64,000 nucleotides of DNA from Halomonas sp. KAO. GTDB lineage: Bacteria; Pseudomonadota; Gammaproteobacteria; Pseudomonadales; Halomonadaceae. The DNA is taken from the NCBI RefSeq assembly GCF_015595025.1, contig NZ_JADNRL010000005.1:93225-157224 (forward strand), written 5' to 3'. Each line of letters starts with the position of its first letter. Position 1 is the stretch's first letter. Below, piece after piece: positions 1 through 7,320 of this stretch. The translations under genes were made by a program, and so were the position numbers. The notes under the pieces were generated by a model that saw only the letters and a list, made by a program, of their open reading frames with translations, was not told where the DNA came from and did not search any database.

Positions 1-2
1 AG

Positions 3-248
3 CTGATGGAGGGCCACCCTAACTCCATGGCCAGCCTCTACCGCTCCAAGGCGGTGGGTGAACCCCCCTTCATGCTGGCCATCTCGGTGTGGTCGGCGCT
101 GCGCGATGCCCTGGCAAGCCTTGCTGGCTACCGTGCCTCGCCACGCCTGGATACGCCGGCGACGCCAGAGCGGGTATTGATGGCCGCCGAGGCGCTGCGT
201 CGCCATGACCATCAGGAGGCAAGGCCCAGCGAGGAGGTAGTGCCATGA
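3..248 (+). CDS. xdhB: Xanthine dehydrogenase molybdopterin-binding subunit XdhB, C-terminal fragment (5' end outside window)
   Basis: Only the last ~81 codons are present. The fragment contains SKAVGEPPFMLAISVW, which matches the conserved C-terminal motif of the large subunit of the xanthine oxidase family. In that family the Glu of AVGEPP is the catalytic base at the molybdenum site that hydroxylates hypoxanthine and xanthine, so the active-site end of the protein is intact. Its TGA overlaps the ATG of the next gene (ATGA), the usual xdhB-xdhC arrangement. The gene begins upstream of the window, so nothing can be said about its start or promoter. The family assignment is made from the short tail plus the xdhC neighbour. 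Confidence 0.85.
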   Translation: MMEGHPNSMASLYRSKAVGEPPFMLAISVWSALRDALASLAGYRASPRLDTPATPERVLMAAEALRRHDHQEARPSEEVVP

Positions 249-1117
249 GTGCGCGCCCGGAAAGCTGGCACGCCGCCCTTCATCGCCTGCAGCGGGAGGG
301 CGTGCCCCATGCCCTGGCCACCCAGGTCACCAGTGCCGGCTCGACGCCACGCGAGCCCGGGGCACGCATGGTGATCACCGCAGACGCCGTCTATGACACC
401 CTGGGAGGCGGCACCTTCGAGTGGCAGACCATCGCCGCCGCCCGGCAGCGCCTGACCGGACACGAGGGACGACCGGAACCCGGCATCAGCCTGGAAGCCT
501 TCAGCCTGGGCGGGCGCAGCGGCCAGTGCTGTGGAGGTTTCGTCAATGTGCTGATCGAGGTCTTCCCCGGCAGCACCACCACCCTTGCGCTATTCGGCGC
601 CGGCCATGTGGGCGGCGAGATCGCCCGCCTGATCGAGCCGCTCGGCTGGCAGCTGCTATGGCATGACAGCCGCGAGGGCGTCTTTCCCGACTGGGCATCC
701 CACCAGGCGCGGCTGGCATGCCGTCCGGCACCGGACCCCGAGGCCGCCGTGGCCGCTCTGCCCCCGGGCGCCCACTGTCTGGTGATGACCCACGATCATG
801 CCGAAGACCGCGCCCTGATAGACGCCCTGCTGCGTCGCGGTGACTGCGCCTCCATCGGCCTGATCGGCTCCCGGAGCAAGTGGGCCAGCTTCCGCTCGCG
901 TCTGCGCGACGCCGGCCACGATGAGGCCGCCCTGGCTCGGGTGCGCTGTCCCATGGGCATGACGACAGGCCCGCAGGGAAATAAAAAGAGAGGCAGCGAC
1001 AAGCGCCCCTACGCCATCGCCCTGGCCACTGTGGCCGAGCTGTTGCCACTGGTGGCGGACAACGAACGCCCCGAACAGCGGGGCCTTGACTCGGCCGAGT
1101 TGCGCGCTCTTTTCTAG
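245..1117 (+). CDS. xdhC: Xanthine dehydrogenase accessory protein XdhC
   Basis: 290 residues. XdhC binds molybdenum cofactor, supports its sulfuration, and inserts it into XdhB; it is not part of the mature enzyme. The N-terminal XdhC/CoxI domain carries the SGQCCGG cysteine motif (about residues 78-84), and a Rossmann-like second half begins at TLALFGAGHVGG (about residue 113). Near the C-terminus the usual Pro-rich glycine loop reads CPMGMTTGPQGNKKRGSDKR, slightly longer and more basic than I remember for the family, but the frame stays open and the tail IALATVAELL is normal, so I do not call a frameshift. The start overlaps the xdhB stop by 4 nt, implying translational coupling. Confidence 0.9.
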   Translation: MSARPESWHAALHRLQREGVPHALATQVTSAGSTPREPGARMVITADAVYDTLGGGTFEWQTIAAARQRLTGHEGRPEPGISLEAFSLGGRSGQCCGGFVNVLIEVFPGSTTTLALFGAGHVGGEIARLIEPLGWQLLWHDSREGVFPDWASHQARLACRPAPDPEAAVAALPPGAHCLVMTHDHAEDRALIDALLRRGDCASIGLIGSRSKWASFRSRLRDAGHDEAALARVRCPMGMTTGPQGNKKRGSDKRPYAIALATVAELLPLVADNERPEQRGLDSAELRALF

Positions 1118-1161
1118 CCAGCGACCCAAAAGATCCACTGAGCCTCGACAACGATCGCCAT

Positions 1162-1268
1162 CGGGCGCCGGGAACAGGCCGAAGAGGAGGTCATTTGCCA
1201 TGGATGGCAAATGTAGCGTCCAGGGACGGATTCACAGCGCCTCTTCGAAGGTCTGTTGCCGGATCAGC
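1162..1268 (-). repeat. Interspersed ~106-bp palindromic element, copy A
   Basis: Read on the minus strand, this stretch aligns almost end to end with 49710-49815. Shared blocks include gctgatccggc, gaggcgctgtgaat and gacctcctcttcggcctgt. The centre is a perfect 10-bp inverted repeat (1192-1201 with 1204-1213). The ends also pair imperfectly (ccggcaacag with ctgttcccgg), so the whole element can fold. It fills the xdhC-guaD gap and lies 5' of the chosen guaD start, which is one reason to reject longer upstream guaD starts that would translate it. Confidence 0.85.
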
Positions 1269-1296
1269 TCGATGGCGGCAACCAAGAGCCCCCAAG

Positions 1297-2637
1297 ATGA
1301 CAAAATCTGACTCGCGCGTGCTGCGCGCCGAACTGCTGAGCTTCGATGCCGACCCCGGCGACAGCGACACGCCCGCCCCGGGCAGTGTGCGCCATATCGC
1401 CGACGGTGCCTTGTGGATCGAGAATGGCCGGGTCCGGGCGGTGGAGGAGTACGCCAGCCTGGCACCGACCCTGCCCCCCGACACCGAGGTGATCGATCAT
1501 CGCGGCAAGCTGATTACCCCGGGATTTATCGATAGCCACGTGCACTATGTGCAGCTCGAGATCATCGCCTCCTACGGTCGCCAGCTGCTCGACTGGCTCA
1601 ATGACTACACCTTCCCCGAGGAGCAGCGCTTCGCCGACCCCGACCACGCCGCGGCGCTTTCCGGTGCCTTTCTCGACGAGCTGCTGCGGGTCGGCACCAC
1701 CACCGCCCAGGTGTTCTGCTCCAGCCATCCCGCCTCGGTGGATGCCTTCTTCGACGCCAGTCACCGCCGCGGCCTGTGCATGCTGGCGGGCAAGGTGCTG
1801 ATGGACCGCCATGCCCCGGCTGGGTTGACCGACGACCTCGAGGGGGGCATCCGTGACAGTGAGCGACTGATCGGCGACTGGCACGGCAAGGGGCGGCTCG
1901 GCTACAGCCTGACGCCGCGCTTCGCCCCGACCTCCACTCGCGCGCAACTCGACGCCGCAGGTGGGGTACTGCGCAGCGACGACAGCCTGTGGGTGCAGAC
2001 CCACCTGGCCGAGAACACCGGCGAACTCGACTGGGTCGCCGAGCTCTTCCCGGGCAGTCGGGACTACCTCGAGGTCTATGAACAGTCGGGGCTGGTCGGA
2101 CCACGCAGCACCTTCGCCCATGGCATCCACCTCGACAACGAGATGCGCGGCCGTCTCGCCGAGCGCGGGGCCAACCTGGCCTTCTGTCCCAGCTCCAATC
2201 TCTTCCTGGGCAGCGGGCTGTTCGACCGTCAGGCCGCCCGGGAGATGGCGTTGAACGTCACCTTCGCCAGTGACGTGGGCGCCGGCACCGACCTCTCCGG
2301 TCTTGCCACGCTCAAGGCCGCCTATCAGGTGGGACAGCTGCGCGGACAGCCTCTCACCGCCTGGCAGGGACTCTATGGACTGACGCTGGGCAATGCCCGG
2401 GCACTCTCTCTCGACGCCCATATCGGCCGTCTGGCGCCGGGCATGGCCGCCGACTTCGTGGTGCTCGACCCTGCCGCCACACCGCTGATGGCGCGGCGTA
2501 CGGCGCGAAGCACCTCGCTTTCCGAAACGCTCTTCGCGGTGATGATGATGGGCGACGACCGCTGTGTCGCCGAAACCTGGGCCGATGGTCGTTTACAACA
2601 TCGACGTGATGACCTGGAAGAAAGGCACAGGTCCTGA
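1297..2637 (+). CDS. guaD: Guanine deaminase
   Basis: 446 residues from ATG 1297, close to the usual ~435-450. It hydrolyses guanine to xanthine and ammonia, feeding the xanthine dehydrogenase encoded just upstream. It is an amidohydrolase-fold metalloenzyme: PGFIDSHVHYVQ gives the HxH metal ligands, QTHLAENTGELDW and FAHGIHLDNE supply further histidines, and FASDVGAGTDLS the catalytic Asp. The GuaD-type DYTFPEEQRFADP segment is present. The open frame extends to 1195, but that extension would translate an interspersed repeat and lacks family similarity. The ribosome-binding site before 1297 is weak, so the exact start is moderately certain. Neighbours (xdhBC, purine permease, adenine deaminase) fit a purine catabolic locus. 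Confidence 0.93.
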   Translation: MTKSDSRVLRAELLSFDADPGDSDTPAPGSVRHIADGALWIENGRVRAVEEYASLAPTLPPDTEVIDHRGKLITPGFIDSHVHYVQLEIIASYGRQLLDWLNDYTFPEEQRFADPDHAAALSGAFLDELLRVGTTTAQVFCSSHPASVDAFFDASHRRGLCMLAGKVLMDRHAPAGLTDDLEGGIRDSERLIGDWHGKGRLGYSLTPRFAPTSTRAQLDAAGGVLRSDDSLWVQTHLAENTGELDWVAELFPGSRDYLEVYEQSGLVGPRSTFAHGIHLDNEMRGRLAERGANLAFCPSSNLFLGSGLFDRQAAREMALNVTFASDVGAGTDLSGLATLKAAYQVGQLRGQPLTAWQGLYGLTLGNARALSLDAHIGRLAPGMAADFVVLDPAATPLMARRTARSTSLSETLFAVMMMGDDRCVAETWADGRLQHRRDDLEERHRS

Positions 2638-2656
2638 ACACGAGTGAAGGGCTCCT

Positions 2657-2687
2657 CGTGTCGGCGTACCAGCGAGGCGCCGACACG
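2657..2687 (+). terminator. Stem-loop after guaD
   Basis: CGTGTCGGCG (2657-2666) pairs perfectly with CGCCGACACG (2678-2687) across an 11-nt loop, 19 nt after the guaD stop. No T-tract follows, so it may be a weak or Rho-assisted terminator, or a processing/stability hairpin between guaD and the permease gene. Confidence 0.4.
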
Positions 2688-2797
2688 TCCCGGCCATGGT
2701 GGGCACCAGGGAGCGTTCCATCATCATGGCCCATCAAGAATCGCCGATCGACAACAACTGATTCAGTACTGCTACTCAACAACAACAAGGGGTATCC

Positions 2798-4165
2798 ATG
2801 AGCGCCAACACTTCGCAACTGGCCGATAAATCGACGAGCGTGCCAACGCCAGCCGACGAACACCCTCTCGATCGCTACTTCGGTGTCAGCCGACGCGGCT
2901 CCAGCCTAAGGACCGAGATCCTTGCCGGCGTCGCCACCTTCCTGGCTTCGATGTATATCATCGTGGTCAACCCGGCGATCCTGGCCGAGGCCGGCATCCC
3001 CTTCTCGGCGGCACTCTCCGCCACCGTGCTGATCAGTTTCATGAGCAGCCTGGCCATGGGCCTGTATGCGCGCAACCCCATCCTGGTCGCGCCGGGCATG
3101 GGCATGAACGCCCTGTTCACCTATACGCTGGTGCTGGGGGCCGGCCTCTCCTGGGAGGTCGCCCTGGGCTGCGTGTTCTGGTCGGGTGTGCTGTTTGCCG
3201 TGCTCGCGGTCTTCAATGTGCGCAAGGCGATCATCGAGGCGATTCCCGCCTCACTGCGCTATGCCATCACCTGCGGCATCGGCCTCTTTATCACCTTTAT
3301 CGGGCTGAAGAACGCCGGCTTTATCGTGGGCAGCGAGGCCACCCTGGTGACCCTGGGCAGCTTCGACCCCGGTCTGGTGACCTTCTTCATCGGCTTGATG
3401 GCCACCGCCGTGATGGTGATCCTGCGCATGAACGGTGCCCTGATCCTGGGCATCGCGCTGACCACGCTGCTGGCGGCCCCCATGGGTCGGCTGTGGGGCG
3501 AGGAGCTGATGGTGGAGTGGAGCGGTCTCGCCGCCTGGCCCGACTTCGGTGCCGTCTTGAAGGTCGATATCCTCGGCGCCCTCAAGGTGGCCTACCTGCC
3601 TTTCATCTTCGTGATGCTGTTCACCAACTTCTTCGATGCCCTCTCCTGCTTCATGGCGCTGTCGGAGTCCGCCGACCTCAAGGACGAGGATGGCAACCCG
3701 CGCAACCTCAAGCGCTCCATGACCGTGGATGCCTTCGCCTCGATGATCGCGGCACCACTGGGCACCAGTGCCGCCCAGACCTTTATCGAGTCCGGGGCGG
3801 GCGTGGCCCAGGGGGGACGCACCGGGCTGGTTGCGGTGACCATCGCCCTGCTGTTCCTGCCCTTCCTGTTCCTGTCGCCACTGCTGTCGCTGGTGCCAGC
3901 CATCGCCACCGCCCCGGCCCTGGTGCTGGTGGGGCTGTTCATGCTGTCGCCGATCGGCCGCATCGACTGGGGTCGTTACGAAGAGGCCTTTCCCGCCTTC
4001 CTGGCGATCATCCTGATGCCGCTCACCTACTCCATCACGCTGGGCATCGCCTTTGGCTTCCTGAGTTACGTGCTGATCAAGCTGGCCACCGGCAAGGGTG
4101 GCGAGATTCGACTCGCCATGTGGGTCTCCGCCGCCCTCTGCGTGGTGCTGCTCGCCACCACATGA
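2798..4165 (+). CDS. NCS2-family purine permease (AzgA type: adenine/guanine/hypoxanthine)
   Basis: 455 residues, hydrophobic throughout, about 12-14 predicted membrane segments. The N-terminus, YFGVSRRGSSLRTEILAG followed by VATFLASMYIIVVNPAIL, is the signature start of the AzgA-like branch of NCS2 proton-coupled purine transporters, and PGMGMNALFTYT and GTSAAQTFIESGAGVAQGG are its substrate-site motifs. The ATG is preceded by an AGGGG ribosome-binding site. It lies after guaD in a purine locus, so import of guanine, hypoxanthine or adenine is the likely role. Which purine is preferred cannot be read from the sequence. It is convergent with adenine deaminase. Confidence 0.9.
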   Translation: MSANTSQLADKSTSVPTPADEHPLDRYFGVSRRGSSLRTEILAGVATFLASMYIIVVNPAILAEAGIPFSAALSATVLISFMSSLAMGLYARNPILVAPGMGMNALFTYTLVLGAGLSWEVALGCVFWSGVLFAVLAVFNVRKAIIEAIPASLRYAITCGIGLFITFIGLKNAGFIVGSEATLVTLGSFDPGLVTFFIGLMATAVMVILRMNGALILGIALTTLLAAPMGRLWGEELMVEWSGLAAWPDFGAVLKVDILGALKVAYLPFIFVMLFTNFFDALSCFMALSESADLKDEDGNPRNLKRSMTVDAFASMIAAPLGTSAAQTFIESGAGVAQGGRTGLVAVTIALLFLPFLFLSPLLSLVPAIATAPALVLVGLFMLSPIGRIDWGRYEEAFPAFLAIILMPLTYSITLGIAFGFLSYVLIKLATGKGGEIRLAMWVSAALCVVLLATT

Positions 4166-4212
4166 GCCCGATGGGATGATGCAGGCCTGACCATGCGCCG
4201 GGCCTGGATAGC

Positions 4213-4240
4213 AAGACGGCAGCCTCCGGGCTGCCGTCTT
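4213..4240. terminator. Bidirectional stem-loop between convergent genes
   Basis: AAGACGGCAGCC (4213-4224) pairs perfectly with GGCTGCCGTCTT (4229-4240), a 12-bp stem closed by a TCCG tetraloop. It is centred between the stop of the purine permease gene (4165) and the stop of the adenine deaminase gene (4266), the normal place for a shared terminator. The T-rich run is short on both sides. Confidence 0.7.
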
Positions 4241-4265
4241 CGGTCATGGCGTTACTACTGGCCGG

Positions 4266-5258
4266 TCAGGCCTCTGCCAGCCGCCGACGCCACTCCTGGC
4301 GGCGCGCCTCACCGACGAAGGCGGCCTCGATGGCGTTGCCGGCCAGGCGCCGGAAGGTCTCCTTGTCCCAGCCGAAGGCGCGCTTGCAGGCCAGGAAGTT
4401 GGCCAGCATGCCGCCGCCGAAGTAGGCGGGATCGTCGGAGTTGAGGGTCACATTGAGCCCTTCGGCCAGCATCCGTGGCAGCGGATGCTCCTCGAGCCGT
4501 TCGACCACTTTGAGGCGCAGATTGGAGAGCGGACATACCGTCAGCACCACCTGCTCGTCACGCAGGCGGGCCACCAGGGCCGGATCCTCCAGGCAGCGCA
4601 CCCCGTGATCGATACGACACACGTCGAGCCGGTCGAGAGCGTTGCGAATGTACTCCGGGGGGCCCTCCTCGCCGGCATGCGCCACTCGCGGAATGCCCAG
4701 GCGGCGAGCGCGCTCGAAGACCTCGCTGAACGCCTCCGGTGGATTGCCCAGCTCGGCGCTATCCAGCCCCACGGCATCGAGCATCTCCCAATAGGGCGAC
4801 GCCTGCTCCAGCACCCACATCGCCTCGGCGGCATTGCGGTCGCGCAGAAACGCCATGATCAGTGCCGTGGAGAGGCCCAGCTCCCTCTCGGCCTCGCGGC
4901 ATGCCAGGGAGAGCCCCTCCATGACGACCGCGAGTCCGACGCCCCGCACGAGATGTGCCTGGGGGTCGAAGTGCATCTCCACATGCACCACGCCCTCGGC
5001 ATGGGCGCGACGGAAATAGCCCATGGCCAGATCATGAAAGTCCCGGGCGGTCTGCAATACGCTCATCCCCTGATAGTAGAGGTCGAGGAAGGATTGCAGG
5101 TCACTGAAGTCGTAGGCGGCATGCACCTCCTCCACCGAGGCATAGGGCAGCGTGATGCCATTGCGCTCGGCCAGGGCAAACATCAGTTTGGGCTCCAGGG
5201 TGCCTTCGATATGCAGGTGCAGCTCGACCTTGGGCAGTCGGGTCAGGAAGTCACGCAT
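4266..5258 (-). CDS. Adenine deaminase (ADA-family type)
   Basis: 330 residues. Metal-dependent hydrolase of the adenosine/AMP deaminase superfamily: VELHLHIEGTLEP (HxH at residues 14 and 16), VAHAGEEGPPEYI (His and catalytic Glu), and LNSDDPAYFGG (metal and catalytic Asp pair). The HAGEEGPPEYI and SDDPAYFGG forms match the bacterial adenine deaminase subgroup typified, as I recall, by Pseudomonas PA0148, rather than true adenosine deaminases. I therefore infer adenine to hypoxanthine, which would then enter the xanthine dehydrogenase route. Upstream, 82 nt separate it from the DUF4139 gene; a perfect TTGACA at 5330-5335 (minus strand) may be a -35 box, without a good -10. Adenosine deaminase remains the alternative. 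Confidence 0.85.
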   Translation of the reverse strand: MRDFLTRLPKVELHLHIEGTLEPKLMFALAERNGITLPYASVEEVHAAYDFSDLQSFLDLYYQGMSVLQTARDFHDLAMGYFRRAHAEGVVHVEMHFDPQAHLVRGVGLAVVMEGLSLACREAERELGLSTALIMAFLRDRNAAEAMWVLEQASPYWEMLDAVGLDSAELGNPPEAFSEVFERARRLGIPRVAHAGEEGPPEYIRNALDRLDVCRIDHGVRCLEDPALVARLRDEQVVLTVCPLSNLRLKVVERLEEHPLPRMLAEGLNVTLNSDDPAYFGGGMLANFLACKRAFGWDKETFRRLAGNAIEAAFVGEARRQEWRRRLAEA

Positions 5259-5340
5259 CGCTTATCTCACTCTCCCGGAACGGTATGGCCCCATCCTGAA
5301 AGAAACCGGGCCTACACGAAAGCCGCGCCTGTCAACGCTT

Positions 5341-7320
5341 CTACGGCAACTCACGCAGCGTCTCGGCCAGGGCCTCGCGGCGCACCTCTCGCTCGGACTC
5401 GAACGCCTCTCGCTGCTCCTCCAGCGCGGCGATCTCCTCCTCCTCGGCCTCGAGATCCCCGAGATAGCGCTGGCCGAGGTCGTTGTCGGTGCCTACCGCC
5501 GCCAGGTTGTCACGGATTCGTGCCTGGCGCTCGGCGGCTCGCGTCAGCCGCTCCTCGAGATCCTCCAGCTCGCGCTCCACCTCGGCCAGCGCCCGGCGAC
5601 GCTCCAGCACTTGCTCGAGATGCGTCGCGGTCTCGCCGTCGGCAGCCTCTCGCCACTCGACAAGCTGGGTCACGCCGGCATTCGCCAGCGCCAGGCTCTG
5701 ACGCCGCACCCGGGTCTCCCGCGCCACGACCTCACCACTCTCGCCAGGTGCCAGGCTCACTTCCAGGCGATGATGGCCGGGGGTGCTCTCAATCAGGGCC
5801 TCGGAGGCGAACTCCCAGCCACTGCGGCGGGGATGCTCGATCACCACCTCCCGGACCTCACGGGCATCATTCTCTACCGCGTAACGCGTCATCCGCCGCG
5901 ACTGGTGGGTGATCCGCAGGGCACCATCGACGATGACCATGCGCTCGAGCCGCTCCTCGGGGTGGGCGCTCTCGACGATACGCACCTTGCGGTCGGCGGC
6001 GAAGCTGGCCAGACGCGACTCCCCGGCGGGAATCCCCGGCAGGTTGACATCACCCACGTGTCCCACTCCGGCGTCATAGACGGTCACCAGACCCGGAGGC
6101 AGCCAGGCATCGGTGTCATTCTCCAGGCGCACCGCCGCCACCGGATGACGCTCGCCGCGCTCGGGCTGGTAGAGCGAGACACGGCGGGCCGGCACGGCGG
6201 CATCGATATAGGGCAGCGAGAGGGTCCGCCCCGCTGCGAGATCCACCGAGGTGGGGAGACGCCAGATGGCCGTCGTGGCGCTCTCGACCACCTCGGGGCG
6301 CGATGCCGGGGCAGACGGCGCCACCGCGCTGCGGCTCACTGCAGCGTCGCCATAGGCCATCATGGATTCGGCCTTGGCACCACGCAGCGCCTCCATGGCA
6401 CCCTCGTCGGGCCGCACCGGTGCGATGCTGTCGGCAGTGACCGGCACCTCAGTGCGCGTTGGCCAGTAGCGCTCGAGCAGGCGCTGGGTCAGGGTAACCG
6501 GGGCACCGCTGGAGAGCGTCAGCGCCACATCGCTCCAGTCGCTGCCGCTGGCATTCTCGATCACCGACCACGCCTGCAGGCGAGCCTTGCCATCGGCCTC
6601 GAGCAGCAGTCGGTAGGTACTCTTCCAGACCGGAGCCGCCACCACATAGGTGAGCGACACATCACGTTCGCCCTCGCCCTCGAGGTCGATGGCGATGCGG
6701 CGCATCTCGTCGGTGCGGGCGCGACCACTGACCTCGGCGGCCTCGGCCAGGCGCTCACGCAGGTCTGGGTCCAGCACCTCGAGGCGAGCATCGTCGCCCA
6801 GGCGCAATGTGGCCACGCCACCCTCTTCCTCGAGCAGCGACAGGGTCTGCACGGCGCGCCCGTTTTCGTCGCCGCCATGCTCCGCGACACCCAGCAGCAG
6901 TCCTTCGAGGCGCTGCCCACCGGAGCTCACCCTTACCTTCACCCCTTGCAGGCTATCGGCCAGCCGGGCCACCGAGCCCAGATCCTCCGGACCAAAGGGG
7001 AGGCGACGGTAGGTCTCCTCAAGCGTCGCCAGGCCATCGAGGCTGAGTCCCTGAAGGCGTCCCGCCGGGTCACGCACCACCAGGCTCTTGAGCACATCGT
7101 TGACCTGCTCCAGGGGCACCTCCAGATAGAGGGTGCCATCTCCCTCGAGACTGGCCCTGCGCTGCACCTCCGCCAGGCCGCCGGAGGAGAGCGTCACCGC
7201 CTCGACGGGCAGCCCGGCGGCCATGGCCGAGCCTAGTGGCCATGCCCCGGCCAGCAGGATGACGAGGCGAAGAGAGAGATGGCGACGGCCCCGCTCGGGT
7301 AGTGCGTCCCTGACAGTCAT
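5341..7320 (-). CDS. DUF4139 domain-containing secreted protein
   Basis: 659 residues from ATG 7320. The frame is open further upstream but that part is the cydC gene in another frame. An N-terminal signal peptide (hydrophobic LSLRLVILLAGAWPLGSAMA, cleavage probably after AMA) predicts export. The body is the beta-rich DUF4139 fold, with YVVAAPVWKSTYRLLL and LPYIDAAVPARRVSLY as recognisable conserved stretches. The last ~120 residues are a highly charged Glu/Arg coiled coil. No enzymatic motif is evident and no function is established that I know of. Its ATG overlaps the cydC stop (ATGA at 7317-7320), so it is translationally coupled to the oxidase assembly exporter. That coupling is the main functional clue. 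Confidence 0.85.
   Translation of the reverse strand: MTVRDALPERGRRHLSLRLVILLAGAWPLGSAMAAGLPVEAVTLSSGGLAEVQRRASLEGDGTLYLEVPLEQVNDVLKSLVVRDPAGRLQGLSLDGLATLEETYRRLPFGPEDLGSVARLADSLQGVKVRVSSGGQRLEGLLLGVAEHGGDENGRAVQTLSLLEEEGGVATLRLGDDARLEVLDPDLRERLAEAAEVSGRARTDEMRRIAIDLEGEGERDVSLTYVVAAPVWKSTYRLLLEADGKARLQAWSVIENASGSDWSDVALTLSSGAPVTLTQRLLERYWPTRTEVPVTADSIAPVRPDEGAMEALRGAKAESMMAYGDAAVSRSAVAPSAPASRPEVVESATTAIWRLPTSVDLAAGRTLSLPYIDAAVPARRVSLYQPERGERHPVAAVRLENDTDAWLPPGLVTVYDAGVGHVGDVNLPGIPAGESRLASFAADRKVRIVESAHPEERLERMVIVDGALRITHQSRRMTRYAVENDAREVREVVIEHPRRSGWEFASEALIESTPGHHRLEVSLAPGESGEVVARETRVRRQSLALANAGVTQLVEWREAADGETATHLEQVLERRRALAEVERELEDLEERLTRAAERQARIRDNLAAVGTDNDLGQRYLGDLEAEEEEIAALEEQREAFESEREVRREALAETLRELP

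Noticed and set aside
958..1020. Possible frameshift in xdhC because of the unusual KKRGSDKR loop
   Set aside because: The frame stays open, the C-terminal helix is normal for the family, and the stop is in the expected place.
1195..1296. Longer guanine deaminase beginning at 1195
   Set aside because: The extra 34 codons translate an interspersed non-coding repeat; the conserved protein begins at 1297.
5152..7236. Long + strand frame opposite adenine deaminase and the DUF4139 gene
   Set aside because: Spans two genes and an intergenic gap on the other strand, has no recognisable domain and a shadow-like composition.
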